Counted from the stretch's first letter, positions 20,377-29,346 are shown. The stretch is 64,000 nucleotides of DNA from Candidatus Methylacidiphilales bacterium (GCA_030054035.1 JASGCS010000002.1:57040-121039), one strand, 5' to 3'. Program-made: numbers and translations. Notes: a model not told the origin generated them from the sequence alone.

Positions 20377-22125
20377 ATGAATCAAATTGCCAAGAGTACT
20401 ATACTTACTATTGTAGATAGGATTGATATTGTCACATATATACAAAAATATCTTCCGTTAAAACGAGCTGGCAATAACTATATAGCGCTCTGTCCATTTC
20501 ATCAAGAAAAAACTCCATCCTTTAGTGTCAATCCTCGCGATCAATATTATTACTGTTTTGGTTGCCAAAGTAAAGGTAATGTAATCAGTTTTGTTATGCA
20601 GTATCGTAAACTTGAATTCAGGGAAGCGTTAGAAGAATTGGCACAACAAGCAGGAGTAACACTTCAACAAGATAATTCATCTTATAAAAATGAACATGAA
20701 GAATTATATGCGACCATGGAGTTAGCTAAAATTTTCTTCGCACAAACCCTCCATAGCCATGACGAAGCGAAGCAGTATTTAGAAAAAAGAGGGTTTTCCA
20801 GAACTGTGCAAGAACACTACGGACTTGGATACGCACCTTCCGGGAATTCACTTGTCAAGGCACTGACAGAAAAAAACATACCGCTTGCGCGCATTCAATC
20901 GCTCGGATTGGCCAATAAAAAAACCCCAGCCAATGATTTTTATCAATCACGGATAATCTTTCCCATTTATAACCGCAAGGGAAGAATCATTGGCTTTGGG
21001 GGAAGAATAATTAATAATGATTCAGAATCACCTAAATACATTAACAGTCCAGAATCGCCAATTTATTCTAAAAAGAAAGAATTATATTTATCTCACCTCA
21101 TAAATCGTGATATCACCACTACCATTGTAGTAGAAGGTTATTTTGATGCGTTACAAGTACATGTCTCTTCAATTGCCAATGTGGTAGCCGTACTTGGCAC
21201 GGCATTAACTGAAGAGCATGTACAGTACTTACAACGAGTAAGCAAGCAAATCGTATTTTGTTTCGACAGTGATAACGCAGGCATACAAGCTCTTTATCGA
21301 ACACTGACAGTGGCTTGCCAGAACGCCACACCTGATTGTGAATTTAAATTCTTAATCATCAGTAATGGTAAAGACCCTGATGAAGTAATTCTCAAGCACG
21401 GCAGATCAGAGTTTGAGAAACAATTGTCGAGTAGTTTAGATATCGCTCACGCAATTGACTTTATCTTATCAACAAAATATCCAGAGGACTCGTTGGCAAT
21501 GAAGGCTTTAAAACTATCTAAAGCAAAAGAATTTGTCAATCAAACAAGAAATACTTCAGTGCAAGCTATTTTAAAATCATCATTGGAATCAATTTACAAT
21601 CTACCCTTTGATATGCCTATAATTGAAAAACATACCTCGCATCGTCCAACCAATTTCTCTAGTGTCACCCGAGTGCTCTATTGCCTGTACCATTTTCCCA
21701 CACTAGCTCAAATAATAAATATTGAGCGATATCTACCAGTAAATTTAGGGGTAGAGAACGCACTGCACATTCAAGTCCTCAAAAACTTAATTAGCTACTT
21801 ACAAGATAACCCTGGATTAACTCACCAAGAACTTCTTGTAGAAATTAATTCTCCTGATTCTCAGGTTCCCGATCTAGACATAATTCTAAGTTTAGCAACG
21901 AATTACAATGACTTAAATTTTCAAAAAGACCAACTGCTTCAAGAATTTGAAGATATTATTAAATTTTGGATAGTAGAATCTAATAAACTTCGTATTAAAA
22001 ATTTAACTTCTTCTGACTCACCCAATCCTTCCTCCGAAGAGGTGAGACAAGCATTGGCCGATAACAATGTAAAACCATCATTTACACTTGACGCCATCCT
22101 TAGAAATAAATTATTAAATCAGTAG
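20377..22125 (+). CDS. dnaG: DNA primase DnaG
   Basis: Makes RNA primers at the replication fork, acting with DnaB helicase. The 582 residues start with the zinc-binding domain (CPFH about residue 41, then CFGC about 61), the RNA-polymerase basic domain with SRIIFPIYNRKGRIIGFGGR, and TOPRIM motifs VVEGYFDAL, LGTALTEEH and CFDSDNAG. The C-terminal helicase-binding part is short and poorly conserved, as is common. The location is unusual: dnaG normally sits in rpsU-dnaG-rpoD, whereas here it follows gltB and neither partner is adjacent. Its last 12 bp overlap the end of rdgB on the other strand. Confidence 0.95.
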   Translation: MNQIAKSTILTIVDRIDIVTYIQKYLPLKRAGNNYIALCPFHQEKTPSFSVNPRDQYYYCFGCQSKGNVISFVMQYRKLEFREALEELAQQAGVTLQQDNSSYKNEHEELYATMELAKIFFAQTLHSHDEAKQYLEKRGFSRTVQEHYGLGYAPSGNSLVKALTEKNIPLARIQSLGLANKKTPANDFYQSRIIFPIYNRKGRIIGFGGRIINNDSESPKYINSPESPIYSKKKELYLSHLINRDITTTIVVEGYFDALQVHVSSIANVVAVLGTALTEEHVQYLQRVSKQIVFCFDSDNAGIQALYRTLTVACQNATPDCEFKFLIISNGKDPDEVILKHGRSEFEKQLSSSLDIAHAIDFILSTKYPEDSLAMKALKLSKAKEFVNQTRNTSVQAILKSSLESIYNLPFDMPIIEKHTSHRPTNFSSVTRVLYCLYHFPTLAQIINIERYLPVNLGVENALHIQVLKNLISYLQDNPGLTHQELLVEINSPDSQVPDLDIILSLATNYNDLNFQKDQLLQEFEDIIKFWIVESNKLRIKNLTSSDSPNPSSEEVRQALADNNVKPSFTLDAILRNKLLNQ

Positions 22126-22707
22126 CTTACTTAATTCAGAAATAAACAATTTTGAAGCCTGGGCTCGATGAGAAATTTTATTTTTTTTGGCACTGCTCAA
22201 TTCTGCTACAGTTTTTTTATACTCAGGTAGATAAAACACTGGGTCGTATCCAAAGCCTGACTCGCCAATTTTATTTAATACTATTTCGCCATGTAATGTT
22301 CCAGATGCAACAATAGGGGCGGGATCATTAGCAGTGCGCACGAATACCAACACGCAAACATAAAATGCCTTGCGTTTACTTTTTGGAAGCTGAGAAACCA
22401 ATGATACTAATTTTTCAATATTTTTTTGCTCATCTCTGCTCTTACCTGAAAAGCGAGATGAATGAACACCTGGCGCGCCACCTAAGGCAGGCACTACCAA
22501 ACCAGAGTCATCGCTCAGAGTTGGTAAATTCATTTTTTTTGAAGTATGCCGAGCTTTTTTTAAAGCATTTTCCACAAAGGTGTCATAGGGTTCGTTTGTC
22601 TGAATAAACCCCTTAGGCAAACTTACCACATCAACTGGTAAATGCCTCAATAGTTGTTTAATTTCAATTAATTTGCCGCTATTGCTAGTCGCAATAACAA
22701 TTTTCAT
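22114..22707 (-). CDS. rdgB: Non-canonical purine NTP pyrophosphatase (RdgB/HAM1)
   Basis: Hydrolyses dITP/XTP to monophosphates, keeping deaminated purines out of DNA and RNA. The 197 residues have the phosphate-binding TSNSGKLIEIK (7-17), the catalytic SDDSGLVVPALGGAPGVHS (about 65-83), FGYDPVFYLPE (about 152-162) and a C-terminal SHRAQA. Length is typical. It follows the cytochrome c5 gene on the minus strand with 1 nt between, so both form a small operon, and it meets dnaG tail-to-tail with a 12-bp overlap. Confidence 0.95.
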   Translation of the reverse strand: MKIVIATSNSGKLIEIKQLLRHLPVDVVSLPKGFIQTNEPYDTFVENALKKARHTSKKMNLPTLSDDSGLVVPALGGAPGVHSSRFSGKSRDEQKNIEKLVSLVSQLPKSKRKAFYVCVLVFVRTANDPAPIVASGTLHGEIVLNKIGESGFGYDPVFYLPEYKKTVAELSSAKKNKISHRAQASKLFISELSKLLI

Positions 22708-22708
22708 T

Positions 22709-23221
22709 TTATTGAGATTTACTAATCATGTACTGTACTACAGCTTTAAGCTGTTCATCAGACATGGTTGTACCGCCTCGTGCAGGCATAGCATTAATAC
22801 CGCTAATTGCATTTTTTAAAAGCTGATCTTTACCTTTTGCAATTCTAGGCTTCCACATTGCCTTATCCCCTAATTGAGGAATATTAGGTAACTTACCAGA
22901 ATGGCACACAGCACAAGCACTTTTATATAGTGCATCAGGATCTTTTGATCCATTTAAATAAACTGCCAAAACAACATCAGTGGATTTACTAGAAGTACTA
23001 GCTGAACCAACTGCAGACTCTCCATCCAACATCACTTGCGAAACTGATTGTAAGCGAGCTGCAATTTTTTCTGGAGAATTTGCTAGTTCTGCTTTTAAGT
23101 TATTCGGTGGCACTATTGCACGAGCAATTCCAATTAACGCAAGGGTAAGTATTGATAAAAAAATTATAATAATTGAGAAACCAACGAGAAATTGCTGATC
23201 AGATGATGTATTTTCATTCAT
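22709..23221 (-). CDS. Membrane-anchored cytochrome c5-like protein
   Basis: Small periplasmic c-type cytochrome for electron transfer. The 170 residues have an N-terminal membrane helix (about 14-34), a low-complexity linker rich in Ser, and one haem domain with the CAVCH attachment site (about 103-107) and a later NAMPARGGTTMSDEQ, where the Met probably provides the sixth haem ligand. This layout fits the cytochrome c5 family of gammaproteobacteria. The gene is divergent from tyrS with only 32 nt between starts, so both promoters must overlap; it is followed by rdgB. The redox partner cannot be deduced. Confidence 0.88.
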   Translation of the reverse strand: MNENTSSDQQFLVGFSIIIIFLSILTLALIGIARAIVPPNNLKAELANSPEKIAARLQSVSQVMLDGESAVGSASTSSKSTDVVLAVYLNGSKDPDALYKSACAVCHSGKLPNIPQLGDKAMWKPRIAKGKDQLLKNAISGINAMPARGGTTMSDEQLKAVVQYMISKSQ

Positions 23222-23253
23222 GGTAAAATGACTCCTCGTATTATTATATCACG

Positions 23254-24522
23254 ATGAACAATACAATTATATTAGATCTGAAAGAACGAGGTCTAATTCA
23301 TGATAGCACCAATCTCGACACTCTCAGTGAATACCTTCAAAGTCCTCGCTCTCTTTATGTCGGATTTGATCCAACAGCTGATAGCCTTCATGTTGGAAGC
23401 TTACTACCACTCATTACTCTCAAACGATTTGCCTTACAGGGTCACACCCCCATTCTCCTCATCGGTGGAGGCACGGGATTAATTGGCGATCCAAGTGGCC
23501 GAAGCTCAGAAAGAACACTTCAATCCAACGAAACGATACGACATTGGACTGAGACACTGCAAAGACAAGTCGCACCCCTTTTTCAAGAAGTAACTGCATG
23601 CAAAATTATTGACAACGCAACCTGGCTAACTAAACTTTCATTATTAGAATTTCTCAGAGATATTGGCAAAGAATTTACCGTTAACTATATGCTGGCAAAA
23701 GACTCCGTAGCGGCTAGAATCAAACGAGAAGATACAGGTATTTCATTCACCGAATTCTCCTATATGATCCTCCAAGCCTATGATTTCCTTCACCTCTTCC
23801 AAACCCAAGAATGCGCTATTCAAATTGGTGGCTCTGATCAATGGGGGAATATCACAGCTGGTTGTGAGCTAATCAGAAAAAAAACCACTAGACAAGCCTA
23901 CGGACTCACCCTACCCTTACTCACCAAAGCAGATGGTTCTAAATTTGGCAAAAGCGCCGAAGGGACAATTTGGCTTGATTCAGCAAAAACAAGTGCCTAT
24001 CACTTCTATCAATACTGGGTCAATGTCGCTGACGCAGACCTTCCACACTATCTTCAATACTTTAGCCTACAGCCACAAGCAACTATAAAAGAAATCATTT
24101 TTGCATCAGAAAAACAACCCCATCTTCGCATAGGACAAAAATCACTCGCTGCAGAGCTCACCAAACTCCTCCATGGGGAACAAGCAACTAAAGAAGCTCT
24201 ATCCATAACTCAAGCATTTTTTAACCAGTCTTATGACAGCATGAGCATTCAGGAATTTCAACAAATTGCCGTCGGAGGCAACTCACATATCCTCACCAGA
24301 GAGCAATTCCAAAACTACACAATCACGGATCTTCTTACCAGCACACTAATCGCCACTTCCAAACGAGAAGCGAGAGAATTCATTAAAGCTGGTGCAATAT
24401 CCATCAATGCACAATCACAAACTACCGATATACCCATCAACACCATCATCCCGTACCATAACAAATACCTCATCATTGCTAAAGGCAAAAAAGCGCATAT
24501 ACTGGTTAGCATCACTACTTAG
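23254..24522 (+). CDS. tyrS: Tyrosyl-tRNA synthetase
   Basis: Class I aminoacyl-tRNA synthetase charging tRNA-Tyr. The 422 residues have the HIGH-type motif as LHVGS (about 46-50), the tyrosine-binding YVGFDPTADSLH and GGSDQWGN, the KMSKS-type loop as KFGKS (about 231-235), and a C-terminal S4-like RNA-binding domain (SKREAREFIKAGAISIN). Length fits the TyrS form of E. coli. It is divergent from the cytochrome c5 gene; the pentapeptide gene starts 14 nt after its stop and may be read from the same transcript. Confidence 0.97.
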   Translation: MNNTIILDLKERGLIHDSTNLDTLSEYLQSPRSLYVGFDPTADSLHVGSLLPLITLKRFALQGHTPILLIGGGTGLIGDPSGRSSERTLQSNETIRHWTETLQRQVAPLFQEVTACKIIDNATWLTKLSLLEFLRDIGKEFTVNYMLAKDSVAARIKREDTGISFTEFSYMILQAYDFLHLFQTQECAIQIGGSDQWGNITAGCELIRKKTTRQAYGLTLPLLTKADGSKFGKSAEGTIWLDSAKTSAYHFYQYWVNVADADLPHYLQYFSLQPQATIKEIIFASEKQPHLRIGQKSLAAELTKLLHGEQATKEALSITQAFFNQSYDSMSIQEFQQIAVGGNSHILTREQFQNYTITDLLTSTLIATSKREAREFIKAGAISINAQSQTTDIPINTIIPYHNKYLIIAKGKKAHILVSITT

Positions 24523-24536
24523 TCATTCATTTATCA

Positions 24537-26012
24537 ATGAGCGAACCGACTAACAAATACACAGCAGAAAAAAAACTATCAGATATTCTCCATGACAAGG
24601 ATGTAAATCCACACAATCTTCCCTACCTGCTACCTGTGATTAAAGACAATGGGGAAGTGAAGCCATATGAAGGATATTATAAAATCCTAAGTCTAGGTAG
24701 TCTTGAGAGATATGATGCATTAAAAAAATGGGTGATAAACGGGCATGGTGCTTTTATTAGTGAAGACGACTATGACAATCGATTAAAGATACTCAGGGAT
24801 AAACAATTTCATAACTTCTCAGGATGTATTTTAAAAGCTGATTTTTTTGCACAGACATTTACGGGGGGTGCTTATTTTTTTGCACAGACATTTACGGGGG
24901 GTGCTTATTTTTATGGAGCGACATTTACGGGGGATGCTTATTTTTATGTAGCGAAATTTACGGGGAAGGCTGATTTTAGAAGTGCGACATTTACGGGGAA
25001 GGCTAAATTTGTAGGAGCGACATTTACGGGGAAGGCTGATTTTGTAGGAGCGACATTTACGGGGAAGGCTGATTTTGTAGGAGCGACATTTACTGGGGAG
25101 GCTGATTTTGGAGGGGCGACATTTACGGGGGAGGCTGATTTTGCAGGGGCGACATTTACTGGGGAGGCTGATTTTGCAGGGGCGACATTTACTGGGGAGG
25201 CTGATTTTAGAAGTGCGACATTTACGGGGAAGGCTGATTTTTCTTCTGTTGATTTTCAAGAAACAGTTTTCTTTAATGCAATTAATACTGATAATAAATC
25301 AGCACCAGTCCACTATTCAAAAAGTTATTTTGATTTCAAATATAGCAAGTTTAAGTCATCATCTGTATTTGATGATACTATTTTTCATAATGTTCCTGAT
25401 TTTAGATATGTGCAATATAGAAGTAGCAATTTTAGATTTGATAAAACAGAAATTAAGGATGTGAAAGATCAGAATATTTCTAATTCAACATCCGATACTT
25501 TTTTTGAATTAAGTTATAAATACAAAGCACTAAAGGAATTAGCTATTGCTAGTAATGATTTTAAAAGCGAGGTTTATTTATATGGTGAAGAGCTTGAAGC
25601 TTATTTTAGGGGGATTAGAAAGTTAAATTGGAAAGCAATGAAAAAGTTGCCAATGGAACGGCATCCTCTTACGAAAATGTGTTTTTTATATATTTATTGG
25701 CTTATCTCCGATTATGCCAGATCAGTCGTACGCCCAATCGAAACGTTTATATTTGTGGCTTTCTTAAGTTGGCTATTTAGCTTTATGCTAGCTAGTGTTA
25801 ATGCTTTGGATAGTCATTCTTTTAGTTTTGCTATCAAAGTTATCAACCCTTTATTACTTAAACCAGAAGAATATAGTATTTGTTTTGATAATATCTCTTT
25901 CTCTTATCAGGTTTTAGTTATAATTTTTATTATATTGTTCAAATTATCAAGTGCAATATCATTATTTTTATTAGGTCTTGGCATTCGTAATATGTTTAAA
26001 ATCAAAGGGTAG
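24537..26012 (+). CDS. Pentapeptide-type repeat protein with two C-terminal membrane helices
   Basis: The 491 residues fall into three parts. A cytoplasmic N-terminal part (1-105) is followed by twelve 11-residue repeats of the type FTGxADFxGAT (about 108-239), which match the Pentapeptide_3 style of beta-helix, with Phe at alternating 6- and 5-residue steps. The C-terminal part contains YKALKELAIASNDFKSEVYLY, SDYARSVVRP, then two membrane helices (about 400-420 and 455-480), ending LGIRNMFKIKG. The same tail pattern occurs in the gene at 26728, so the two are related in their C-terminal halves. The helix-pore-helix look resembles small ion channels, but a channel function is only a guess. 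The gene follows tyrS by 14 nt. Confidence 0.8.
   Translation: MSEPTNKYTAEKKLSDILHDKDVNPHNLPYLLPVIKDNGEVKPYEGYYKILSLGSLERYDALKKWVINGHGAFISEDDYDNRLKILRDKQFHNFSGCILKADFFAQTFTGGAYFFAQTFTGGAYFYGATFTGDAYFYVAKFTGKADFRSATFTGKAKFVGATFTGKADFVGATFTGKADFVGATFTGEADFGGATFTGEADFAGATFTGEADFAGATFTGEADFRSATFTGKADFSSVDFQETVFFNAINTDNKSAPVHYSKSYFDFKYSKFKSSSVFDDTIFHNVPDFRYVQYRSSNFRFDKTEIKDVKDQNISNSTSDTFFELSYKYKALKELAIASNDFKSEVYLYGEELEAYFRGIRKLNWKAMKKLPMERHPLTKMCFLYIYWLISDYARSVVRPIETFIFVAFLSWLFSFMLASVNALDSHSFSFAIKVINPLLLKPEEYSICFDNISFSYQVLVIIFIILFKLSSAISLFLLGLGIRNMFKIKG
24858..25253 (+). repeat. Twelve tandem 33-bp coding repeats
   Basis: Exactly periodic 33-bp units, each starting TTTAC(G/T)GGGG, encode FTGxADFxGAT. 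Central units differ by only a few bases, including at silent positions, while the first three (FTGGAYF, FTGDAYF) and the last differ more. This points to recent expansion or gene-conversion homogenisation, so unit number probably varies between strains. There are no unique spacers, so it is not a CRISPR array. Confidence 0.9.
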
Positions 26013-26053
26013 TAGTCTGGTAATTAATTATTAAAAGCCATCGGTACTCGCAA

Positions 26054-26099
26054 GAGTTAGTTTTCTAACTTCAGGTGATCTATTTCTCACCACTAACTC
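26054..26099 (+). other. Nested, mutually exclusive stem-loops downstream of the pentapeptide gene
   Basis: GAGTTAG (26054-26060) can pair with the adjacent CTAACT (26065-26070) or with CTAACTC (26093-26099). In the second case the smaller stem GGTGA/TCACC (26074-26078, 26087-26091) fits inside. Two alternative folds in a 46-nt stretch resemble an attenuator, but no T run follows. The function is unknown. Confidence 0.3.
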
Positions 26100-26121
26100 C
26101 CTTACCAAAGTAAAGAATTAA

Positions 26122-26229
26122 GGTGTAGGTAAAGGTACATATGGAGATTTACTAGATTGTTTTGAACGAGTCGTAATTGAGCTTCGCGGTGAAATAGATG
26201 GCTACTTTAAGGGTTATAATAAAAAATAA
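26122..26229 (+). pseudogene. Possible C-terminal gene remnant
   Basis: A 35-codon frame without its own start (after a stop at 26119) has a protein-like composition, including YGDLLDCFERVVIELRGEID, and ends TAA 12 nt before the SRPBCC gene. It may be the tail of a decayed gene in the 229-nt gap; family unknown. It could also be chance. Confidence 0.25.
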
Positions 26230-26241
26230 TGTGTAAGGACT

Positions 26242-26703
26242 ATGTCAAATAAAATATCATTTACGGTAAGCATACATGCTCCAGCAGCAAAAGTATATGA
26301 CCTAATGTTGGGCATTAGCAATAAATCAACATATGAACAATGGACAGCATTGTTCAATCCAACATCTACCTATGAAGGCAGTTGGAATAAAGGTAGCAAA
26401 ATGTTATTTATAGGAACTGATGAAACGGGAGAAAAAGGTGGCATGGTTTCTGAAATATCAGAGAATATTGCTAGCCAATTTGTTTCAATTCGTCATTATG
26501 GACTTGTAAAAGGTAATATTGAAATTATAGAAGGCCCAGAAGTAGCGCAATGGGGGAATGGGTTTGAAAACTATACTTTTAAAGAGAACAATGGTATTAC
26601 TGAAGTTACAGTTGACCTAGGACTTCCAGAAGAATATGCAAGTTATATGAATGAGACTTATCCAAAAGCTCTGAGCAAATTAAAGGTATTATGCGAAAAT
26701 TAA
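26242..26703 (+). CDS. SRPBCC (START-like) domain protein
   Basis: The 153-residue product is a single small domain of the SRPBCC fold, close in look to AHSA1/polyketide-cyclase-like proteins. It has FTVSIHAPAAKVYDLM at the N-terminus, a central GSKMLFIGTDETGEKGGMVSEI, and a C-terminal helix from about 128. Such proteins bind small hydrophobic ligands in a deep pocket; the ligand here is unknown. An SD-like AAGG sits 6 nt before the ATG. It is on the same strand as the next gene, 24 nt away. There is no signal peptide, so it is cytoplasmic. Confidence 0.75.
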   Translation: MSNKISFTVSIHAPAAKVYDLMLGISNKSTYEQWTALFNPTSTYEGSWNKGSKMLFIGTDETGEKGGMVSEISENIASQFVSIRHYGLVKGNIEIIEGPEVAQWGNGFENYTFKENNGITEVTVDLGLPEEYASYMNETYPKALSKLKVLCEN

Positions 26704-26727
26704 AAAATCTGTATACATCAATTTAAT

Positions 26728-27780
26728 ATGAATCAAGATAATACGATTATGCAATATGAATTAACTGGTGAAGATCTCATTCTCCAAGATGTGACATATA
26801 TTAATCCAGTAGAAATAAGATGTGACCGATCTAATGAGGATCGGAAAATAAAAATTCACAACTGTGTGTTTAATAAGTCAGTTGCCATTTCTGGCGACTT
26901 CTCTGAACTCACATTGTATAACTGCGTATTTTTAGATAAGGTAATGGTTGAGAAAGCAAGTGCGTCTGGGGGGATAAAAAGTATCAATCTTTTTCGCTCT
27001 AAATTTAATAGCAAGCACGCACCTGATTTTACTAAGTCAAATTGCTCTAATTTTAATTTTCAAGCAACTGAGTTTATGCTTAAGAGTTCATTTATGAATA
27101 TGGTTAAGCTACTACCTCCCAATTTAGCAAGTCATACGGTACGCGCACCTCGCTATCTGATGTATTGCTCTCTACTATCATTATTGTTTGCTCCGTTTTC
27201 TTTTGCTTTTATAATTCCTATTTGCTTGGTTGGCTTGTTCTTATCCACTACGATCATCTTGGCTAAAACTGAGAGCAATGAGAAGTTATTGGCACTAGGG
27301 AATGAAAATTCTGAACGATATGACTATCTGAAGAGGAAAGCGCTGGAGCAAGGAGATCATATGGAAGCAATCACATTTACTGAACTTGAGGACAGGGCAA
27401 GCTGGGGTACTGATAGAGAAGATCCGTTTCCTGTACTAAATATTTTATTTAGTGTAAGTTGTAATTATGGAAGAAGTATCATTAAGCCAATTGTGCTCTT
27501 GATGCTAGAGTGGTTACTATTTACTCTTTTATATTTATTATATGCAGTGAAGGATGGCAACCTGCAACAATCGGCTTTATTTTCAACTTCAAATTTATTG
27601 CCCTTTGGGGTGGCTGGTAAAAGCGCAATAGAAAACTATGGCAAACCTTTGTTTGGTAACTTGTCAAGTGAATGGCCTGTTCAAATATATTATTTGGCAT
27701 TTGCTCAGGAAGTTCTAAGTTTAATTATGTTGCTCTTAGTTGGGTTAGCAGTTAGAAATAAATTTAAATTAAAAGTATGA
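26728..27780 (+). CDS. Pentapeptide-family membrane protein, paralogue of the 24537 product in its C-terminal half
   Basis: The 350 residues begin with a short, degenerate beta-helix-like part (about 10-115: IKIHNCVFNKSVAISGDF, LTLYNCVFLDKV) rather than regular repeats. A hydrophobic hairpin follows at about 145-180, then YDYLKRKALEQGDHMEA, NYGRSIIKPI, and two more membrane helices (about 255-275 and 325-345) ending VRNKFKLKV. The pattern of YGRS plus Arg/Lys-Pro before a helix is shared with the earlier gene. Its stop overlaps the start of the next ORF (ATGA), so the two are coupled. Function unknown; a stress sensor or channel is possible. Confidence 0.7.
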   Translation: MNQDNTIMQYELTGEDLILQDVTYINPVEIRCDRSNEDRKIKIHNCVFNKSVAISGDFSELTLYNCVFLDKVMVEKASASGGIKSINLFRSKFNSKHAPDFTKSNCSNFNFQATEFMLKSSFMNMVKLLPPNLASHTVRAPRYLMYCSLLSLLFAPFSFAFIIPICLVGLFLSTTIILAKTESNEKLLALGNENSERYDYLKRKALEQGDHMEAITFTELEDRASWGTDREDPFPVLNILFSVSCNYGRSIIKPIVLLMLEWLLFTLLYLLYAVKDGNLQQSALFSTSNLLPFGVAGKSAIENYGKPLFGNLSSEWPVQIYYLAFAQEVLSLIMLLLVGLAVRNKFKLKV

Positions 27781-28694
27781 ACTTTAGTGCATTAACGCAG
27801 GCAATTGGATCCTTTATGCAGGCTGTTGGATATTGGCGATTAGTCATCTCCTCTATAGTGATTGGCATCGTAATTTATATGACGCTTTTATGGGGCTTGT
27901 GGTACATGTTAGGGTTAGAATTTACTCAATTACTTACTGACCCAATTAATTTCCCTTTATTTGTATTTGCATTATTTTTTTCTATTGCCGTGGGGGTGCG
28001 CATACTGGCAAAATATATCTTCAATGACCCGCATCGGGTAATTCTCCTTAAAGGAGTAATCAATCGTACCTTGTTGTCTATAGTTGTATATGTAGCTCTA
28101 TTGTTCTCAATTATTGTCGTTGATTTTTATGACGCAAAAAGAGACCCTCTCACTAATCAAGTTCTCGCCATGAGTAAAAGGGTTTTTTACTCGGAATATC
28201 ACTATCGTCCGATAAGTTGGTATCGATTACTTGCTCAGTTGCAAACAGATACGATTGGAAGATATATAGATTTTGCGTACCCTTATGCTTGGATATTGCT
28301 AGAATCTAACTCACTAGATAGTAACAGGGAAGCGAGGAAAATTCTATTTGAATTGGCTAACCGAGGAAAAGCAAATGCCGAATATCTAGTTGGAAAAATG
28401 TATGAAGAAGGAAAAGGGGTATCACAAAATTATCTCTTAGCTCAAAATTGGTATCAAAAAAGTGCAGAACATGGTTTATCGGAGGGGATGTGTTTGTTGG
28501 GCAAGAGACTTGCGCTAGACGAATCAAATCGCGAAAATATAGTCCTTGCTCACAAATGGATTAATGTTGCAATAAGTAACAGATCTCCAAGTTGTGTCGC
28601 AAAAGACTTAAAGTTGCTTGAAGCTAAGCTTACCCCAGATGAACTAGCAAAAGCACAAAAAGAAGCGCTGGTTTTTAGATCAAAATTACAATGA
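27777..28694 (+). CDS. Membrane protein with C-terminal Sel1-like repeats
   Basis: The 305 residues contain three predicted membrane helices (about 20-45, 57-80 and 98-118), then a soluble domain with Sel1/TPR-like helices: ANAEYLVGKMYEEGKGV, NYLLAQNWYQKSAEHG and LSEGMCLLGKRLALD. Sel1 repeats usually serve protein-protein contacts. It starts inside the stop of the preceding gene (4-bp overlap) and the sigma factor follows after 13 nt, so it may form part of the signal path to that regulator. No catalytic motif is visible. Confidence 0.75.
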   Translation: MNFSALTQAIGSFMQAVGYWRLVISSIVIGIVIYMTLLWGLWYMLGLEFTQLLTDPINFPLFVFALFFSIAVGVRILAKYIFNDPHRVILLKGVINRTLLSIVVYVALLFSIIVVDFYDAKRDPLTNQVLAMSKRVFYSEYHYRPISWYRLLAQLQTDTIGRYIDFAYPYAWILLESNSLDSNREARKILFELANRGKANAEYLVGKMYEEGKGVSQNYLLAQNWYQKSAEHGLSEGMCLLGKRLALDESNRENIVLAHKWINVAISNRSPSCVAKDLKLLEAKLTPDELAKAQKEALVFRSKLQ

Positions 28695-28707
28695 GATCAA
28701 TTAGCCA

Positions 28708-29292
28708 ATGTCTCATAATTTAAAAATAAAAAAGGTAGAATCGTTGGTCATGCCACATTTGCCCTATTTACATCGCGTAGCCAGAAGATTTTGCAACAAT
28801 CGGAGTGATGCGGACGATCTTGTCCATGATTTGTTAGTAAAACTATTTGAACAACCTGATTTAATTGAAAGGGTAGAGTATCTAAAGACTTGGTTGGTGA
28901 GATGTTTATATAATTTGTATATTGACGGGGTTAGAAAGAACTCAAAAACAGTTGCCATGGAACCAGAGACAATTCAAGAGATAATTGAATCTGGGAGTTC
29001 AGCTCAAATAAAAACTTTAGAAGAAATCAAAGATTTAGAACAATTAAATGTGGTTCTAGGTAGACTGCTTAGTAACTTACCTGCCACCCAACGGGCTATA
29101 GTTGTGCTTCATGATATGGAAGGTTACCAACTGAGCGAACTTGCCACTCAGTTAGACATACCAATTGGTACGGTTAAATCCAGACTTCATAGAGGTAGAG
29201 AACGATTAAAAGCTCTATTAATTGAGGCAGGATATGGTAAATTAGAGCAAGAAAATGATAGCAACAATAATGCCAACGATGGGAACCTTTAA
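28708..29292 (+). CDS. ECF-family RNA polymerase sigma factor
   Basis: The 194 residues carry sigma region 2 (HRVARRFCNNRSDADDLVHDLLVKLFE, summarised by the core DADDLVHD, and LKTWLVRCLYNLYID, residues about 20-75) and region 4 (LPATQRAIVVLHDMEGYQLS and IPIGTVKSRLHRGRERLK, about 130-175), with no regions 1 or 3. That is the ECF layout. It would direct RNA polymerase to a small stress regulon. The next gene encodes a probable membrane anti-sigma factor, the standard partner arrangement. I could not identify its own target promoter in this window. Confidence 0.92.
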   Translation: MSHNLKIKKVESLVMPHLPYLHRVARRFCNNRSDADDLVHDLLVKLFEQPDLIERVEYLKTWLVRCLYNLYIDGVRKNSKTVAMEPETIQEIIESGSSAQIKTLEEIKDLEQLNVVLGRLLSNLPATQRAIVVLHDMEGYQLSELATQLDIPIGTVKSRLHRGRERLKALLIEAGYGKLEQENDSNNNANDGNL

Positions 29293-29346
29293 GCAAGTAC
29301 ATCCGTCTATATATGGAGAGCGTAAAAACTCTTAGTACCAGTACCG

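Noticed and set aside
24858-25253. CRISPR array
   Set aside because: Units are contiguous 33-mers in frame, with no unique spacers and no cas genes.
24831-25259. Repetitive basic ORF opposite the pentapeptide repeats
   Set aside because: It is the mirror image of the 33-bp repeats; the plus strand has known family features, the minus strand none.
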